Source: an uncultured Eubacteriales bacterium (lineage in GTDB: Bacteria; Bacillota; Clostridia; Christensenellales; Borkfalkiaceae). Taken from it: a stretch of 64,000 nt of DNA. The stretch lies in assembly GCA_900540805.1 (NCBI GenBank), contig UQHL01000012.1:1-64000 (forward strand), read 5' to 3'. The notes under the pieces are model-generated. The model worked only from the letters and a program-made list of their open reading frames with translations. It searched no databases and was not told the DNA's origin. Positions 24,355-32,593 of this stretch are shown here, piece by piece. Each line of letters starts with the position of its first letter. The stretch's first letter is position 1. Made by a program: the position numbers and the translations under genes.

Positions 24355-26757
24355 TTATTTTTTAGGTTTATCGAGCTCGTCAAGCTCCTCGGCCGCCTTC
24401 GATTTTTTGTCCTTCCTGTCCTTATTGTTCTTTTTGGATTTTTTGCCCTTGCCGTCCTCGACGTCCTCCAGCGTTTCGTCGGAGGGTTTGACGACAAGCA
24501 GAATAATCACGATAATCAACATCACCGCCGCAACGGAGAACAGAATAACGGACGCAATGTTATTCTTCAGCCACTCCGTTTCGCCCGCAATGATATCCCT
24601 GGGAGCTTCTACGTTGATGGCCTTATAGGCCGCGGCCTTTTCCCCAAACAGCTGCGAATCGGTAAACACCGCAAACATCAGATAGGAACCTTCCGCCTGT
24701 GGCTTGAAGGATTTCGAAGAGGAATACCACTGGTAATCGTTATCGGAGTTCTTCCAATCGTCGGGGTGCTTGTCCTCGTCGATCGTAGAATCGAATTCCT
24801 CTATCTTCCTCAAGATTGCGTCGTTCTCGCCATCGGGCTTGAGAAGATCCTCCGCGTTGAGTTCGATCCCCAGCCTTTCGGAAAGCAGCTTCGCATACAG
24901 CGCAGCGTAGTATCCGACGTAATCGTCGCCTTTGACTTGGGACAGATCCGCTTCCTCCTTAAGGGATTCGAAAGAGACGGAAGCAAGCTCGTTTACCGAA
25001 AAGGAAGTAATTTTATATTTCTTCTGGAATGCCGCAACATCGAAGAAGTAAAGCCCGTATTCGCTCTTATACCCCGAAAGCCCTAAAACGGTGAAATCGG
25101 ACAGATTGTAGGAAACGTCGATATAGCCCGTATCCGCTTCCGCGTTTTTGGGTTCCTCCACGCTGATGCCGTTGTTGGAGACGGAGAAGGTGAAAGACGG
25201 GATGGCTTCGATGTCCCAGATGTTGTCGCCCGTTACCTTCGTCTTGTATTTGTCGAGGTAATACTTCATCGGGTTGCCCGCTTTGTCCGTGGCGAGTATC
25301 TTAAACTCGTACATGCCGACGGAAGAAACGGTAAGCTTGAGGTTATCATAGCTCAAAGAAGTGGAGGACGACGCGCTGTCGGAGGACTGCGTCTTGTAAT
25401 AAATGCTGTATTTCAGATTTTTATAGTTGGTATCGTCGTCTTGAATCAGCTTTATCGGCGCAGGCAGATAAATATAGGAATTGGAACCCGCATACACCTT
25501 TTTCGCCGCTTCGGTAACCGCTTCCTGATACGACTTATACACTTCGTTTTCCTCGTCGAGCGTGCTCTCTTTAGCCTCGTCGTCGTTGGTGATACAGGTA
25601 TAATGCGGCCCCACCGCGTTTCGGTCGGCTTTGATATAATCGATCTCGGAATCCGTTTCGGGCTTGAAGCTTTCGGTCGCATACCAGGCAAGCTCGTAAA
25701 CCGCCGCGTCCTCGTCGCTCGTAAAGGTATCGTCCGTCAGCTTAAACCGTACGGAAATGTATTCCATACGGTTTGTCTTATAGACGTCCGTATCGAAGAA
25801 ATATGTGCTGGTGGAAAGCGTTTTATATTCCGCGCCCTTCGCTTTCTCCTCCCCTTCCGCAACTGCGAAATCTTTCGGGGCATACTGATAATACTCCATC
25901 GTTTTGGTGACGGAAGTGTCGATGACGTCGATTACCTCGTAATCGAGGGAGAACGGCGTGCCCAGCGTAAAGGAAGCCACCCGCTCGTTGACGACAAGCA
26001 CGGGTTTCGCGTTGTCGGTAATCTTCTGGTCGGCGTCGAGTTCAAACGTTTGGCCGTTGAGTTCCTTAAATATAAGGGTGCTTTTCGCCGCGTCACCCTC
26101 CGCGCCGTCAGGCATTTCCGCCTTAAAGGCAAACGGCACCATGGGCGTGGTGGCCGAAGCGGAAAAATATTCGGCAAAGTCGGCGCCGACGTCTTCGAAC
26201 ATACCGATCGTTTCGCCGTTGAGCGTAACGAAAAATTGTCCTTCCTCGGCACTATTGCTTCCGTCCTTCTCGGAGAACGCGAGGGCGATATCCTTCGAAG
26301 TGGGGTCGGAAATTTCCTTTGCCTCGCCGTCGTTGACCTTCGCCGTGATCTTACCGTCGGTATTTTCAAAAAGAATTTTATTGACGGACTTTTTATCCTT
26401 GTTCGCCGCGGCGGGAGCCGTTTCAAACGTCAGGGTAAGCGTCTTGAAATTGGTATCCTTAAACGCAAATTTCATCGAGAGATATTGCGCTTCGCCTTTC
26501 GCCTTGTACCATTTCAACGCCAGATCGCGCTTAAAGGAAACGCTTCCGCCTTCGGGGAATACAAACGCCAGTTCGGTCGTCGTCGTTTCGTCGGCCTTCA
26601 CCGAAGCGGAATTTTCCGCCGTGAAGATACGGGAAGGCGTAGCGGTAGCCGCCGCCGACGCTTTGCCGCCGTCGAGCATCAGCACGCCGCCGAAAACAGC
26701 CGAACCGAGCGCGGCCGCAAGCAGAAGGGTTATGATTTTGGATTTATACTTTTTCAT
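24355..26757 (-). CDS. Large membrane-anchored extracellular protein, function unknown
   Basis: An 800-residue exported protein. The ATG at 26757 (MKKYKSK) gives a classic signal peptide of about 35 residues ending near GKASAAA; a TTG six codons earlier is less likely. The extracellular part (about 40-720) is Thr/Ser/Asp-rich and beta-rich, with a segment resembling Ig/cadherin-like folds (SVGMYEFKILATDKAGNPM). A single transmembrane helix near the C-terminus (around ASVILFSVAAVMLIIVIILLV) is followed by an unusual Lys/Asp/Glu-rich cytoplasmic tail of about 45 residues. There is no LPXTG sorting signal. No family recognised. It is a single-gene unit with its own promoter and terminator. Confidence 0.7.
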   Translation of the reverse strand: MKKYKSKIITLLLAAALGSAVFGGVLMLDGGKASAAATATPSRIFTAENSASVKADETTTTELAFVFPEGGSVSFKRDLALKWYKAKGEAQYLSMKFAFKDTNFKTLTLTFETAPAAANKDKKSVNKILFENTDGKITAKVNDGEAKEISDPTSKDIALAFSEKDGSNSAEEGQFFVTLNGETIGMFEDVGADFAEYFSASATTPMVPFAFKAEMPDGAEGDAAKSTLIFKELNGQTFELDADQKITDNAKPVLVVNERVASFTLGTPFSLDYEVIDVIDTSVTKTMEYYQYAPKDFAVAEGEEKAKGAEYKTLSTSTYFFDTDVYKTNRMEYISVRFKLTDDTFTSDEDAAVYELAWYATESFKPETDSEIDYIKADRNAVGPHYTCITNDDEAKESTLDEENEVYKSYQEAVTEAAKKVYAGSNSYIYLPAPIKLIQDDDTNYKNLKYSIYYKTQSSDSASSSTSLSYDNLKLTVSSVGMYEFKILATDKAGNPMKYYLDKYKTKVTGDNIWDIEAIPSFTFSVSNNGISVEEPKNAEADTGYIDVSYNLSDFTVLGLSGYKSEYGLYFFDVAAFQKKYKITSFSVNELASVSFESLKEEADLSQVKGDDYVGYYAALYAKLLSERLGIELNAEDLLKPDGENDAILRKIEEFDSTIDEDKHPDDWKNSDNDYQWYSSSKSFKPQAEGSYLMFAVFTDSQLFGEKAAAYKAINVEAPRDIIAGETEWLKNNIASVILFSVAAVMLIIVIILLVVKPSDETLEDVEDGKGKKSKKNNKDRKDKKSKAAEELDELDKPKK

Positions 26758-26816
26758 TAAAGCAATGCCTCGCAATTTTTGTAAGCTTTTACCTTTTACA
26801 ATATTGTGCTTTCTTT

Positions 26817-26845
26817 ATTTTACACCGAAACGCGACGAAAGTCAA
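26817..26845 (-). promoter_or_regulatory. Promoter of the large surface protein gene
   Basis: TTGACT (26845-26840) and TAAAAT (26822-26817) are 17 bp apart on the minus strand; the start would be near 26810. Confidence 0.7.
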
Positions 26846-26892
26846 ACGCATTTTACGGTGAAATAACTTCTTTTTCTCTTTTTACGAAATTT

Positions 26893-27618
26893 TCACTTGA
26901 TTTCCACGGCCGAAGCGACGTCAAACGCCTTCCAGGGCGTTTCCTCCGCGGGAGGATATGCCATGAAGCGCAGGCGTTCCTTCGTTACGGGATGAGTAAA
27001 GGAAAGAGAATATGCCCAAAGCGCAAGCTTGCCCTTCTGCGCCAGAGCGCCCCCGTAGCGCATGTCCCCGTAAACGGGATGGGAGATCCCCGCCATCTGC
27101 ACGCGGATCTGATGCGTCCGGCCCGTGTGCAGCCGTACTTCGGCCAGCGAATACCTGCCCTTGCTCTCCAGCACGCGATAATCGAGCGAGGCAAATTTTG
27201 CCCCTTCCTCCGTCTGCGTACAGATATACATCATATTATTGACCGCGTTTTTACGCAGATAGTTGACCAGCGTGCCGCGCTCGGTTTCGGGCGTGCCGCA
27301 CAGCACCGTGAGATATTTCTTTTCAAAATCGCCCGACTGCAAGCCTTCCGTGAGCCGCGCCGCGGCTTTGGAGGTTTTGGCGTAAACCATCACGCCGCCC
27401 GTGGGCCTGTCCAGACGATGCACCAAGCCCGCATAGGCGTTTCCGGGCTTATTATACGCAATTTTGAGATAGGCTTTTATCTGATCGAGCAGATTGTCGT
27501 CCTTGCTCTCGTCGGGGCAGCAGGCCGTCATCTGAGGCTTCAAAACGACGATGATATGGTTATCCTCGAAAAGGATTTCGAAGGGCGGACAATAGTCCTT
27601 TTGCGAAGTTTCAGTCAT
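26893..27618 (-). CDS. RluA-family pseudouridine synthase
   Basis: A 241-residue enzyme without an S4 domain. The catalytic Asp is in LVHRLDRPTGGVMVYAK, with the later motifs VRLHTGRTHQIRVQMAG and HPVYGDMRYGG. It is a second member of the family in this window, of the short RluA/RluD-like form, and its RNA target is unknown. The ATG at 27618 overlaps the end of the methyltransferase gene by 8 nt (ATGACTGA), so I prefer it to the upstream start at 27639. The two RNA-modifying enzymes are co-translated. Confidence 0.87.
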   Translation of the reverse strand: MTETSQKDYCPPFEILFEDNHIIVVLKPQMTACCPDESKDDNLLDQIKAYLKIAYNKPGNAYAGLVHRLDRPTGGVMVYAKTSKAAARLTEGLQSGDFEKKYLTVLCGTPETERGTLVNYLRKNAVNNMMYICTQTEEGAKFASLDYRVLESKGRYSLAEVRLHTGRTHQIRVQMAGISHPVYGDMRYGGALAQKGKLALWAYSLSFTHPVTKERLRFMAYPPAEETPWKAFDVASAVEIK

Positions 27619-28474
27619 TGACGAAAATGCCTCCCGCACCGCAGGGAAGGGAAATCCCCTCCTCGGTCTTTATACCCACTTCGTAGGCGTCGGCGCGGCC
27701 GCCGCGCTTTCCGAGCGTAAGCGTCAGTATATTTTTGAGAACCATGGGCTGCAGCCCCGTGGTATAGCTGTTGATGAGGAAAAAAAGCGGCTTGTCCGAA
27801 AGGACCCCGGCACAGAGCTTTACGAAAGGATAGAGATCGTTTTCGATCTTCCACATTTCGCCGCCCGGCCCCCTGCCGTAAGAGGGCGGATCCATGATCA
27901 CCGCGTCGTATTTGTTGCCGCGGCGGAGCTCTCTTTGCACAAACTTGAGACAGTCGTCCACGATATAGCGAATTCCCGTATCGATGCCCGACAGCCGCGC
28001 GTTTTCGCCCGCGCGCTCCACCATGCCCTTCGCCGCATCGACGTGCGTCACCTGCGCGCCCGCCTTTGCGCAGGCCACCGTCGCGCCGCCCGTATAGGCG
28101 AAAAGATTGAGCACTTTGACGGGCCTTCCCGCACCGCGGATCAGCTCCGACATATACTCCCAATTGACGGACTGTTCGGGGAACAACCCCGTATGCTTGA
28201 AGCCCATGGGCTTAATTTTGAAATTAAGGCCGAGCTTTTCGTAAGAAATATCCCATTCCGCGGGCATGGGCTTCAAAAATTTCCAGCCTCCGCCGCCGTT
28301 TTCGCTGCGCTTATAATAGGCGTTGAGCTTCGGATAGGAAAACAGATCCGTCTGCGCCGACCAGATCACCTGGGGATCGGGGCGGAGCAGATATACGTTT
28401 TTCCAACGTTCGAGTTTATAGCCGTCGCCCGTGGCGATAATGGAATAATCCGTCCAATTTTGCGCTATTTTCAT
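27611..28474 (-). CDS. Class I SAM-dependent methyltransferase (RlmI/RlmK-like)
   Basis: A 287-residue Rossmann methyltransferase. The SAM site is in VLNLFAYTGGATVACAKAGA, the acidic loop in VTHVDAAKGMVERA, and the catalytic motif IV is VIMDPPSYGRG, the DPPS form seen in RlmI/RlmK-type 23S rRNA methyltransferases. There is no N-terminal PUA domain. The ATG at 28474 is preferred because AAGGAA precedes it; the frame extends to 28549 but those residues look non-coding. It forms an operon with the pseudouridine synthase, which supports an RNA target. Confidence 0.82.
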   Translation of the reverse strand: MKIAQNWTDYSIIATGDGYKLERWKNVYLLRPDPQVIWSAQTDLFSYPKLNAYYKRSENGGGGWKFLKPMPAEWDISYEKLGLNFKIKPMGFKHTGLFPEQSVNWEYMSELIRGAGRPVKVLNLFAYTGGATVACAKAGAQVTHVDAAKGMVERAGENARLSGIDTGIRYIVDDCLKFVQRELRRGNKYDAVIMDPPSYGRGPGGEMWKIENDLYPFVKLCAGVLSDKPLFFLINSYTTGLQPMVLKNILTLTLGKRGGRADAYEVGIKTEEGISLPCGAGGIFVND

Positions 28475-28561
28475 AATTTCCTTATTTTCGTAAAACGGAT
28501 TTCGACTTTTTGACGAAACGAACGCGACGAAAAAGACATAATCCGACATTTTGACTTATTT

Positions 28562-28590
28562 ATTATATCGGAAAAGCTTTCTTTTGTAAA
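28562..28590 (-). promoter_or_regulatory. Promoter of the methyltransferase-pseudouridine synthase operon
   Basis: TTTACA (28590-28585) and TATAAT (28567-28562) with a 17-bp spacer on the minus strand. Confidence 0.75.
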
Positions 28591-28598
28591 GTATTTTT

Positions 28599-28653
28599 CC
28601 CGCGGAAAATAAAAGTAAACAAATAAAAAACAGAAAATTTTTATTTCCGCGGG
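28599..28653. repeat. Long inverted repeat with A-rich loop
   Basis: CCCGCGGAAA (28599-28608) and its complement (28644-28653) are extended inward by A/T pairs, giving a strong hairpin of about 55 nt. No T run follows on either strand, so it is not a standard terminator. The rest of the gap (28654-28800) shows only a short hairpin (CGATAT/ATATCG near 28746-28760) and no gene. Confidence 0.55.
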
Positions 28654-28799
28654 ACAAAGCGCGAACAGCGCAGAATCTTCTCTATTTTATGCGAGGCGAT
28701 TTTCTCTGTCTGTCAGCCGAGGCATCGAATACGACGCTCTATACGATATTTCATATCGAGCAGCTGCTTCTTTATCCCCGTTCCCGAAAAAGCAACAGA

Positions 28800-28840
28800 C
28801 AATAGAAAAGGCCCTCCCCGTCGCTTTGAAGAAGGCCTTT
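28800..28840 (-). terminator. Terminator of ileS
   Basis: AAAGGCC (28840-28834) pairs with GGCCTTT (28813-28807) around a 20-nt loop, followed on the minus strand by TCTATT. Moderate strength. Confidence 0.6.
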
Positions 28841-28858
28841 CCCTGTTTTGCCGTCGGT

Positions 28859-31800
28859 TTAGTTTTTCACCAGCGTGAGCGTTACCTTCTCGCCGTTTAT
28901 ATCGACGTCCCTCGTATAGCCCTCCGCACTGCCCTCCTCCACCGACAGCGCAAGCACGTCCGCCCCGAACGCGCCCGCCTCGAGCGCCGCCTTCGCACGG
29001 CCGTCCGCCCGATAATATATTCTGATGCGGTCGGTGACCTCAAAGCCCGCTTCCTTCCTCAGCGTCTGGACCTTGGAAACCAATTCGCGTTCGATTCCCT
29101 CCGCGATAAGCTCCTCCGTCAGTTCCGTGTTCAGCGCCACCGTGATCCCCTTGTCGCTGGCGGAAATAAAGCCCGCTTTGCTCTCCGTAAAGATTTGCAG
29201 ATCCTCCTCCGTCAGCTTCACCTCCGCGTCGGTATCCATCGCGTACTCGCCGCCGCCCTGCACCGTTTCCACAACCTTTTTCGCATCGCATTCGGCCAAA
29301 AATTTACTGATTGCGCCCAGCTTCCTGCCGTACTTGGGCCCCAGCGTCTTGAGCTGAGGTTTCAGCTTGTACGAAATAAATTCGTCCGCGTCGGCCGCCG
29401 TCTTATACTGTTTGATATTCAACTCGTCCAGAGCGATCGCCTTCAGGCCCTCGTCCAGAGCGAGGTCTTTTGCCGTCACCACGTACATTTCGGAAAGCGG
29501 CTGACGGTTTTTGACGTTGCCCGCGTTGCGCGCGGCTCTGCCGAGGTTGACGATGTCCAGAACGCTGTCCATGCCCTTTTCGAGCGCCTTATCCACCGAC
29601 GCTCCGTCGCAGGCGGGAAACGCGCACATATGCACGGATTTGGGCGCAGCTTTATAGAAAGCGGGCACGAGATTGAGATACATCTGTTCGGCGATAAACG
29701 GCGTATAGGGCGCGGTAAGCTTCGCAAACGTGACGAGAACGTGCCAAAGCGTGGTATAAGCCGCCGCCTTGTCGTCCGTCATCTCGCTGCCCCAATACCG
29801 TTCGCGGCCGCGGCGCACGTACCAGTTGGAGAGGATATCCGAAAACTCCTGCAGCGCGCGCGCACTGTCGGTGATATTATATACGGCCAGATGTTTGTCC
29901 ACTTCGTCGATCAAGGTGTTCAGCTTGGACAATATCCATTTGTCCATCAAAGACAATTTACATTTTTTCAGATCGTATTTCGAGGGATCGTACCCGTCGA
30001 TGTCCGCATAGAGACAGAAAAACGCATATGTGTTCCAGATCGTGCCCATATACTTTCTCTGCGCCTCGGAGACGGCTTCGGGATAGAAACGCGAGGGCAG
30101 CCACGGCGCCGACGAGGTATAGAAATACCACCTCACCGCGTCCGCGCCCTGCTTGTCGAGCACGCTCCACGGATCGACGACGTTGCCCTTATGCTTGGAC
30201 ATCTTGACGCCGTTTTTATCGTTGACGTGGCCGAGGACGATACAATTTTTGAATGGAGCCTTATCGAACAGGATTGTCGAGATGACGAGCAGCGTATAGA
30301 ACCAGCCGCGCGTCTGATCGACGGCCTCGGAGATAAAGTCCGCGGGAAACGTTTCGTCGAACAGCGCTTTGTTTTCAAACGGATAATGATACTGTGCGAA
30401 CGGCATGGAACCCGAATCGAACCAGCAGTCGATGACTTCTGGCGTGCGCTTCATCGTGCCGCCGCATTTGGGACAGGCGCAGGTGAGTCCATCTACATAC
30501 GGGCGGTGCAGTTCGATCGTATCGGGTGCGCCGCATTTTTCTTTAAGCTCCGCTTTGGAACCGATCACCTCTATTTCGCCGCAGTCGGGACAGACCCACA
30601 CGGGCAGGGGCGTACCCCAATATCTGTCGCGCGAAAGTCCCCAATCGATGACGTTTTCGAGGAAGTTGCCCATACGGCCTTCCTTGATCGTGTCGGGCAT
30701 CCAATTGACCGAACGGTTGGCGGCGATCAGTCTGTCCTTGACGGCCGTCACTTTGATAAACCAGCTGGAACGGGCGTAATAGATGAGCGGCGTATCGCAG
30801 CGCCAGCAGAATGGATAGCTGTGCACGATTTCCTGCGTTTTCAGCAGCAGTCCGCGGGCTTTAAGGTCTTTGATGACAAACGGATCCGCCGCCTGCGCCG
30901 CCTTGCCCGTAAGAAAATCGCAGCCTTCGGGGAACTTGCCCTCCTCGTCGATCAGCTGGACGACGGGCAGGCCGTATTTTCTGCCTACGCGATAGTCGTC
31001 CTCGCCGAACGCCGTGGCGGTATGGACGACGCCCGTACCGTCGGAAAGCGTCACGTAATCGTCGCAGGTGACGTAATACGCCTTCTCGCGGAAACGGAAC
31101 TTCTCTTTTCCGTAAGGATACAGGGGTTCGTATTCGGTATATTCGTACTCCTTTCCCTTCTTCACGGATACAAGGCGGTAGCCCTCCTCCCCGAACACCG
31201 ATTTCACGAGCGCTTCGGCAAGAATATAATGCTCGCCGCCCGCCTCCGTTTCGATTTCCGCATAATCGGACGAAGGGTTCATGCAAAGCGCGACGTTGGA
31301 AGGCAGCGTCCAGGGCGTGGTCGTCCACGCGAGGATATATTTGTTTTCCTCGCCTTTGACCTTAAACTTGACGAAAACCGTCGTCTGCTTTACGTCCTTA
31401 TAGCCTTGTGCGACCTCGTGAGAGGAGAGCGCCGTACCGCAGCGCGGACAGTAAGGAACGATTTTATGCCCTTTATAAAGCAAACCCTTTTCGTGAATTT
31501 TTTTCAGCGCCCACCATTCCGATTCGATATAGTCGTCGTGATAGGTGACGTACGGGTTGTCCATATCGCACCAATAGCCCACGCGGTCGGACATGTTTTT
31601 CCACTCCGTCGTGTACTGCCAGACGGACTTTTTACATTCGTTGATAAACGGCTCGATGCCGTAGGCCTCGATTTCCGTTTTGTGGTCGAAGCCGAGCTTC
31701 TTTTCCACTTCCAGTTCCACGGGCAGGCCATGCGTGTCCCAGCCCGCTTTTCTCAAAACGTGTTTTCCCTTCATCGTCTGATAACGCGGCACGATATCTT

Positions 31801-31999
31801 TCATGACGCGCGTTAAAATATGGCCTATATGCGGTTTTCCGTTGGCCGTGGGAGGGCCGTCGTAAAAGGAAAACTCCTCCTTTCCTTCGTTCATTTTCAC
31901 GCTGTCTTCGAAAACGTGATTTTCGTTCCAGTATTCCACCACTTCCTTTTCGCGTTCGACAAAATTCAAAGAGGTATCTACTTTTTTGTACATCGACAT
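28859..31999 (-). CDS. ileS: Isoleucyl-tRNA synthetase
   Basis: A 1046-residue class I synthetase. The HIGH motif appears as GKPHIGHILTRVMKDI (about residue 45), the editing domain has the TTPWTLPSNVA motif, and the catalytic lysine motif is KMSKHKGNVVDPW. Two Cys-rich knots (CPRCGTA and CPDCGE/CPKCG) are visible. Length and KMSK context fit the longer, eukaryote/archaea-like IleRS group found in many Clostridia. It charges tRNA-Ile in the cytoplasm. The start is the ATG at 31999, preceded by AAGGAG; the frame continues upstream only through the regulatory leader. Confidence 0.95.
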   Translation of the reverse strand: MSMYKKVDTSLNFVEREKEVVEYWNENHVFEDSVKMNEGKEEFSFYDGPPTANGKPHIGHILTRVMKDIVPRYQTMKGKHVLRKAGWDTHGLPVELEVEKKLGFDHKTEIEAYGIEPFINECKKSVWQYTTEWKNMSDRVGYWCDMDNPYVTYHDDYIESEWWALKKIHEKGLLYKGHKIVPYCPRCGTALSSHEVAQGYKDVKQTTVFVKFKVKGEENKYILAWTTTPWTLPSNVALCMNPSSDYAEIETEAGGEHYILAEALVKSVFGEEGYRLVSVKKGKEYEYTEYEPLYPYGKEKFRFREKAYYVTCDDYVTLSDGTGVVHTATAFGEDDYRVGRKYGLPVVQLIDEEGKFPEGCDFLTGKAAQAADPFVIKDLKARGLLLKTQEIVHSYPFCWRCDTPLIYYARSSWFIKVTAVKDRLIAANRSVNWMPDTIKEGRMGNFLENVIDWGLSRDRYWGTPLPVWVCPDCGEIEVIGSKAELKEKCGAPDTIELHRPYVDGLTCACPKCGGTMKRTPEVIDCWFDSGSMPFAQYHYPFENKALFDETFPADFISEAVDQTRGWFYTLLVISTILFDKAPFKNCIVLGHVNDKNGVKMSKHKGNVVDPWSVLDKQGADAVRWYFYTSSAPWLPSRFYPEAVSEAQRKYMGTIWNTYAFFCLYADIDGYDPSKYDLKKCKLSLMDKWILSKLNTLIDEVDKHLAVYNITDSARALQEFSDILSNWYVRRGRERYWGSEMTDDKAAAYTTLWHVLVTFAKLTAPYTPFIAEQMYLNLVPAFYKAAPKSVHMCAFPACDGASVDKALEKGMDSVLDIVNLGRAARNAGNVKNRQPLSEMYVVTAKDLALDEGLKAIALDELNIKQYKTAADADEFISYKLKPQLKTLGPKYGRKLGAISKFLAECDAKKVVETVQGGGEYAMDTDAEVKLTEEDLQIFTESKAGFISASDKGITVALNTELTEELIAEGIERELVSKVQTLRKEAGFEVTDRIRIYYRADGRAKAALEAGAFGADVLALSVEEGSAEGYTRDVDINGEKVTLTLVKN

Positions 32000-32045
32000 G
32001 AGCCTGTTCTCCTTATTTTTCCTTATATTCCTGTATCGTAAGACG

Positions 32046-32301
32046 AAAAACGCCGTCGTGCTTTGGAAAACACAACGGCATAAAAATCCACCACCAAAAC
32101 AAACCGACATTTGCCGCCCCTGATAACGGCGGGCGAGGCCGTATCCGATTACTTGCCGCAAAACTTCGGCGTTGGTCAAATCAGCTTATAGGGCGATATC
32201 CTCCGCGCGCGCCTTCTTCCTCTCAGCAAAACGGAATTTCTCTGTGCGGCTGCAAACGCGGAAGCGTTGTCCCTGTTCAAACGCTTTCTCTTATGTAATT
32301 T
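32046..32301 (-). promoter_or_regulatory. Leader of ileS with T-box-like architecture and terminator
   Basis: About 300 nt of untranslated RNA precede ileS. It ends in an intrinsic terminator: GCCGTTGTG (32079-32071) pairs with CACGACGGC (32060-32052), followed by TTTTT. On the minus strand CAGAGAAATTCC...GCTGAGAGGAAG (about 32250-32220) resembles the distal part of a T-box Stem I, and the nearby GGATATCGCC (about 32201-32192) offers an AUC isoleucine specifier. The canonical 14-nt T-box sequence (GGGTGGNACCGCG) is not present; GGTGGTGG just before the terminator may be a divergent version. I call it a probable, atypical tRNA-Ile-sensing leader. Confidence 0.5.
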
Positions 32302-32307
32302 TAATAT

Positions 32308-32336
32308 ATTATATCCCTTTCAGAGGCTTTTGTAAA
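32308..32336 (-). promoter_or_regulatory. ileS promoter
   Basis: TTTACA (32336-32331) and a perfect TATAAT (32313-32308) are 17 bp apart. The start near 32301 defines the long leader. Confidence 0.82.
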
Positions 32337-32338
32337 GC

Positions 32339-32363
32339 AAAACGGGAAAGTTTTTCCCGTTTT
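32339..32363 (-). terminator. Terminator at the end of the aspS operon
   Basis: AAAACGGGAAA and TTTCCCGTTTT (32339-32349 with 32353-32363) form an 11-bp hairpin that begins at the last base of the HMA gene. The T run is inside the stem, so strength is uncertain. Confidence 0.55.
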
Positions 32364-32593
32364 CAGGCAAAAATACTTTTACGCGGCGCAATCGAAAGCA
32401 CCTCGAAGCCCGCGGACTGCACCGCGTCTTTCAATTCGTCGTCAGGAACGCCCGAAAGCACCTCGACGAAAATGCTGTTCTTTTTGTAATTTGCCTTTGC
32501 TTTAACGACGCCGTCGCACAGCTCCAGCTTACATGCCAGACGGTCGGCGCAGCGTTCGCAGCAAAGATCGCCGACGCTGATTACTTTTTTCAT
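32363..32593 (-). CDS. Small HMA-domain protein (metal-binding, CCxxC variant)
   Basis: A 76-residue protein that spans one heavy-metal-associated domain: strand MKKVISV, a metal loop with Cys10-Cys11 and Cys14 in GDLCCERCADRL, and the late strand FEVLSIAPRK. It resembles CopZ-like chaperones, though the usual Met before the first Cys is replaced by Leu-Cys. The ATG overlaps the aspS stop by 4 nt, so it is translated with a tRNA synthetase and not with a metal pump. Whether it binds Cu, Zn or another ion is unknown. Confidence 0.7.
   Translation of the reverse strand: MKKVISVGDLCCERCADRLACKLELCDGVVKAKANYKKNSIFVEVLSGVPDDELKDAVQSAGFEVLSIAPRKSIFA

Noticed and set aside
28826..31816. Long plus-strand open frame (about 996 codons) opposite ileS
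   Set aside because: It mirrors the codon pattern of ileS on the other strand, has no ribosome site or family features, and is Arg/His-rich as such shadows are. ileS is certain.
32000..32179. N-terminal extension of IleRS
   Set aside because: It runs through the leader and terminator; the family N-terminus and AAGGAG mark the ATG at 31999.
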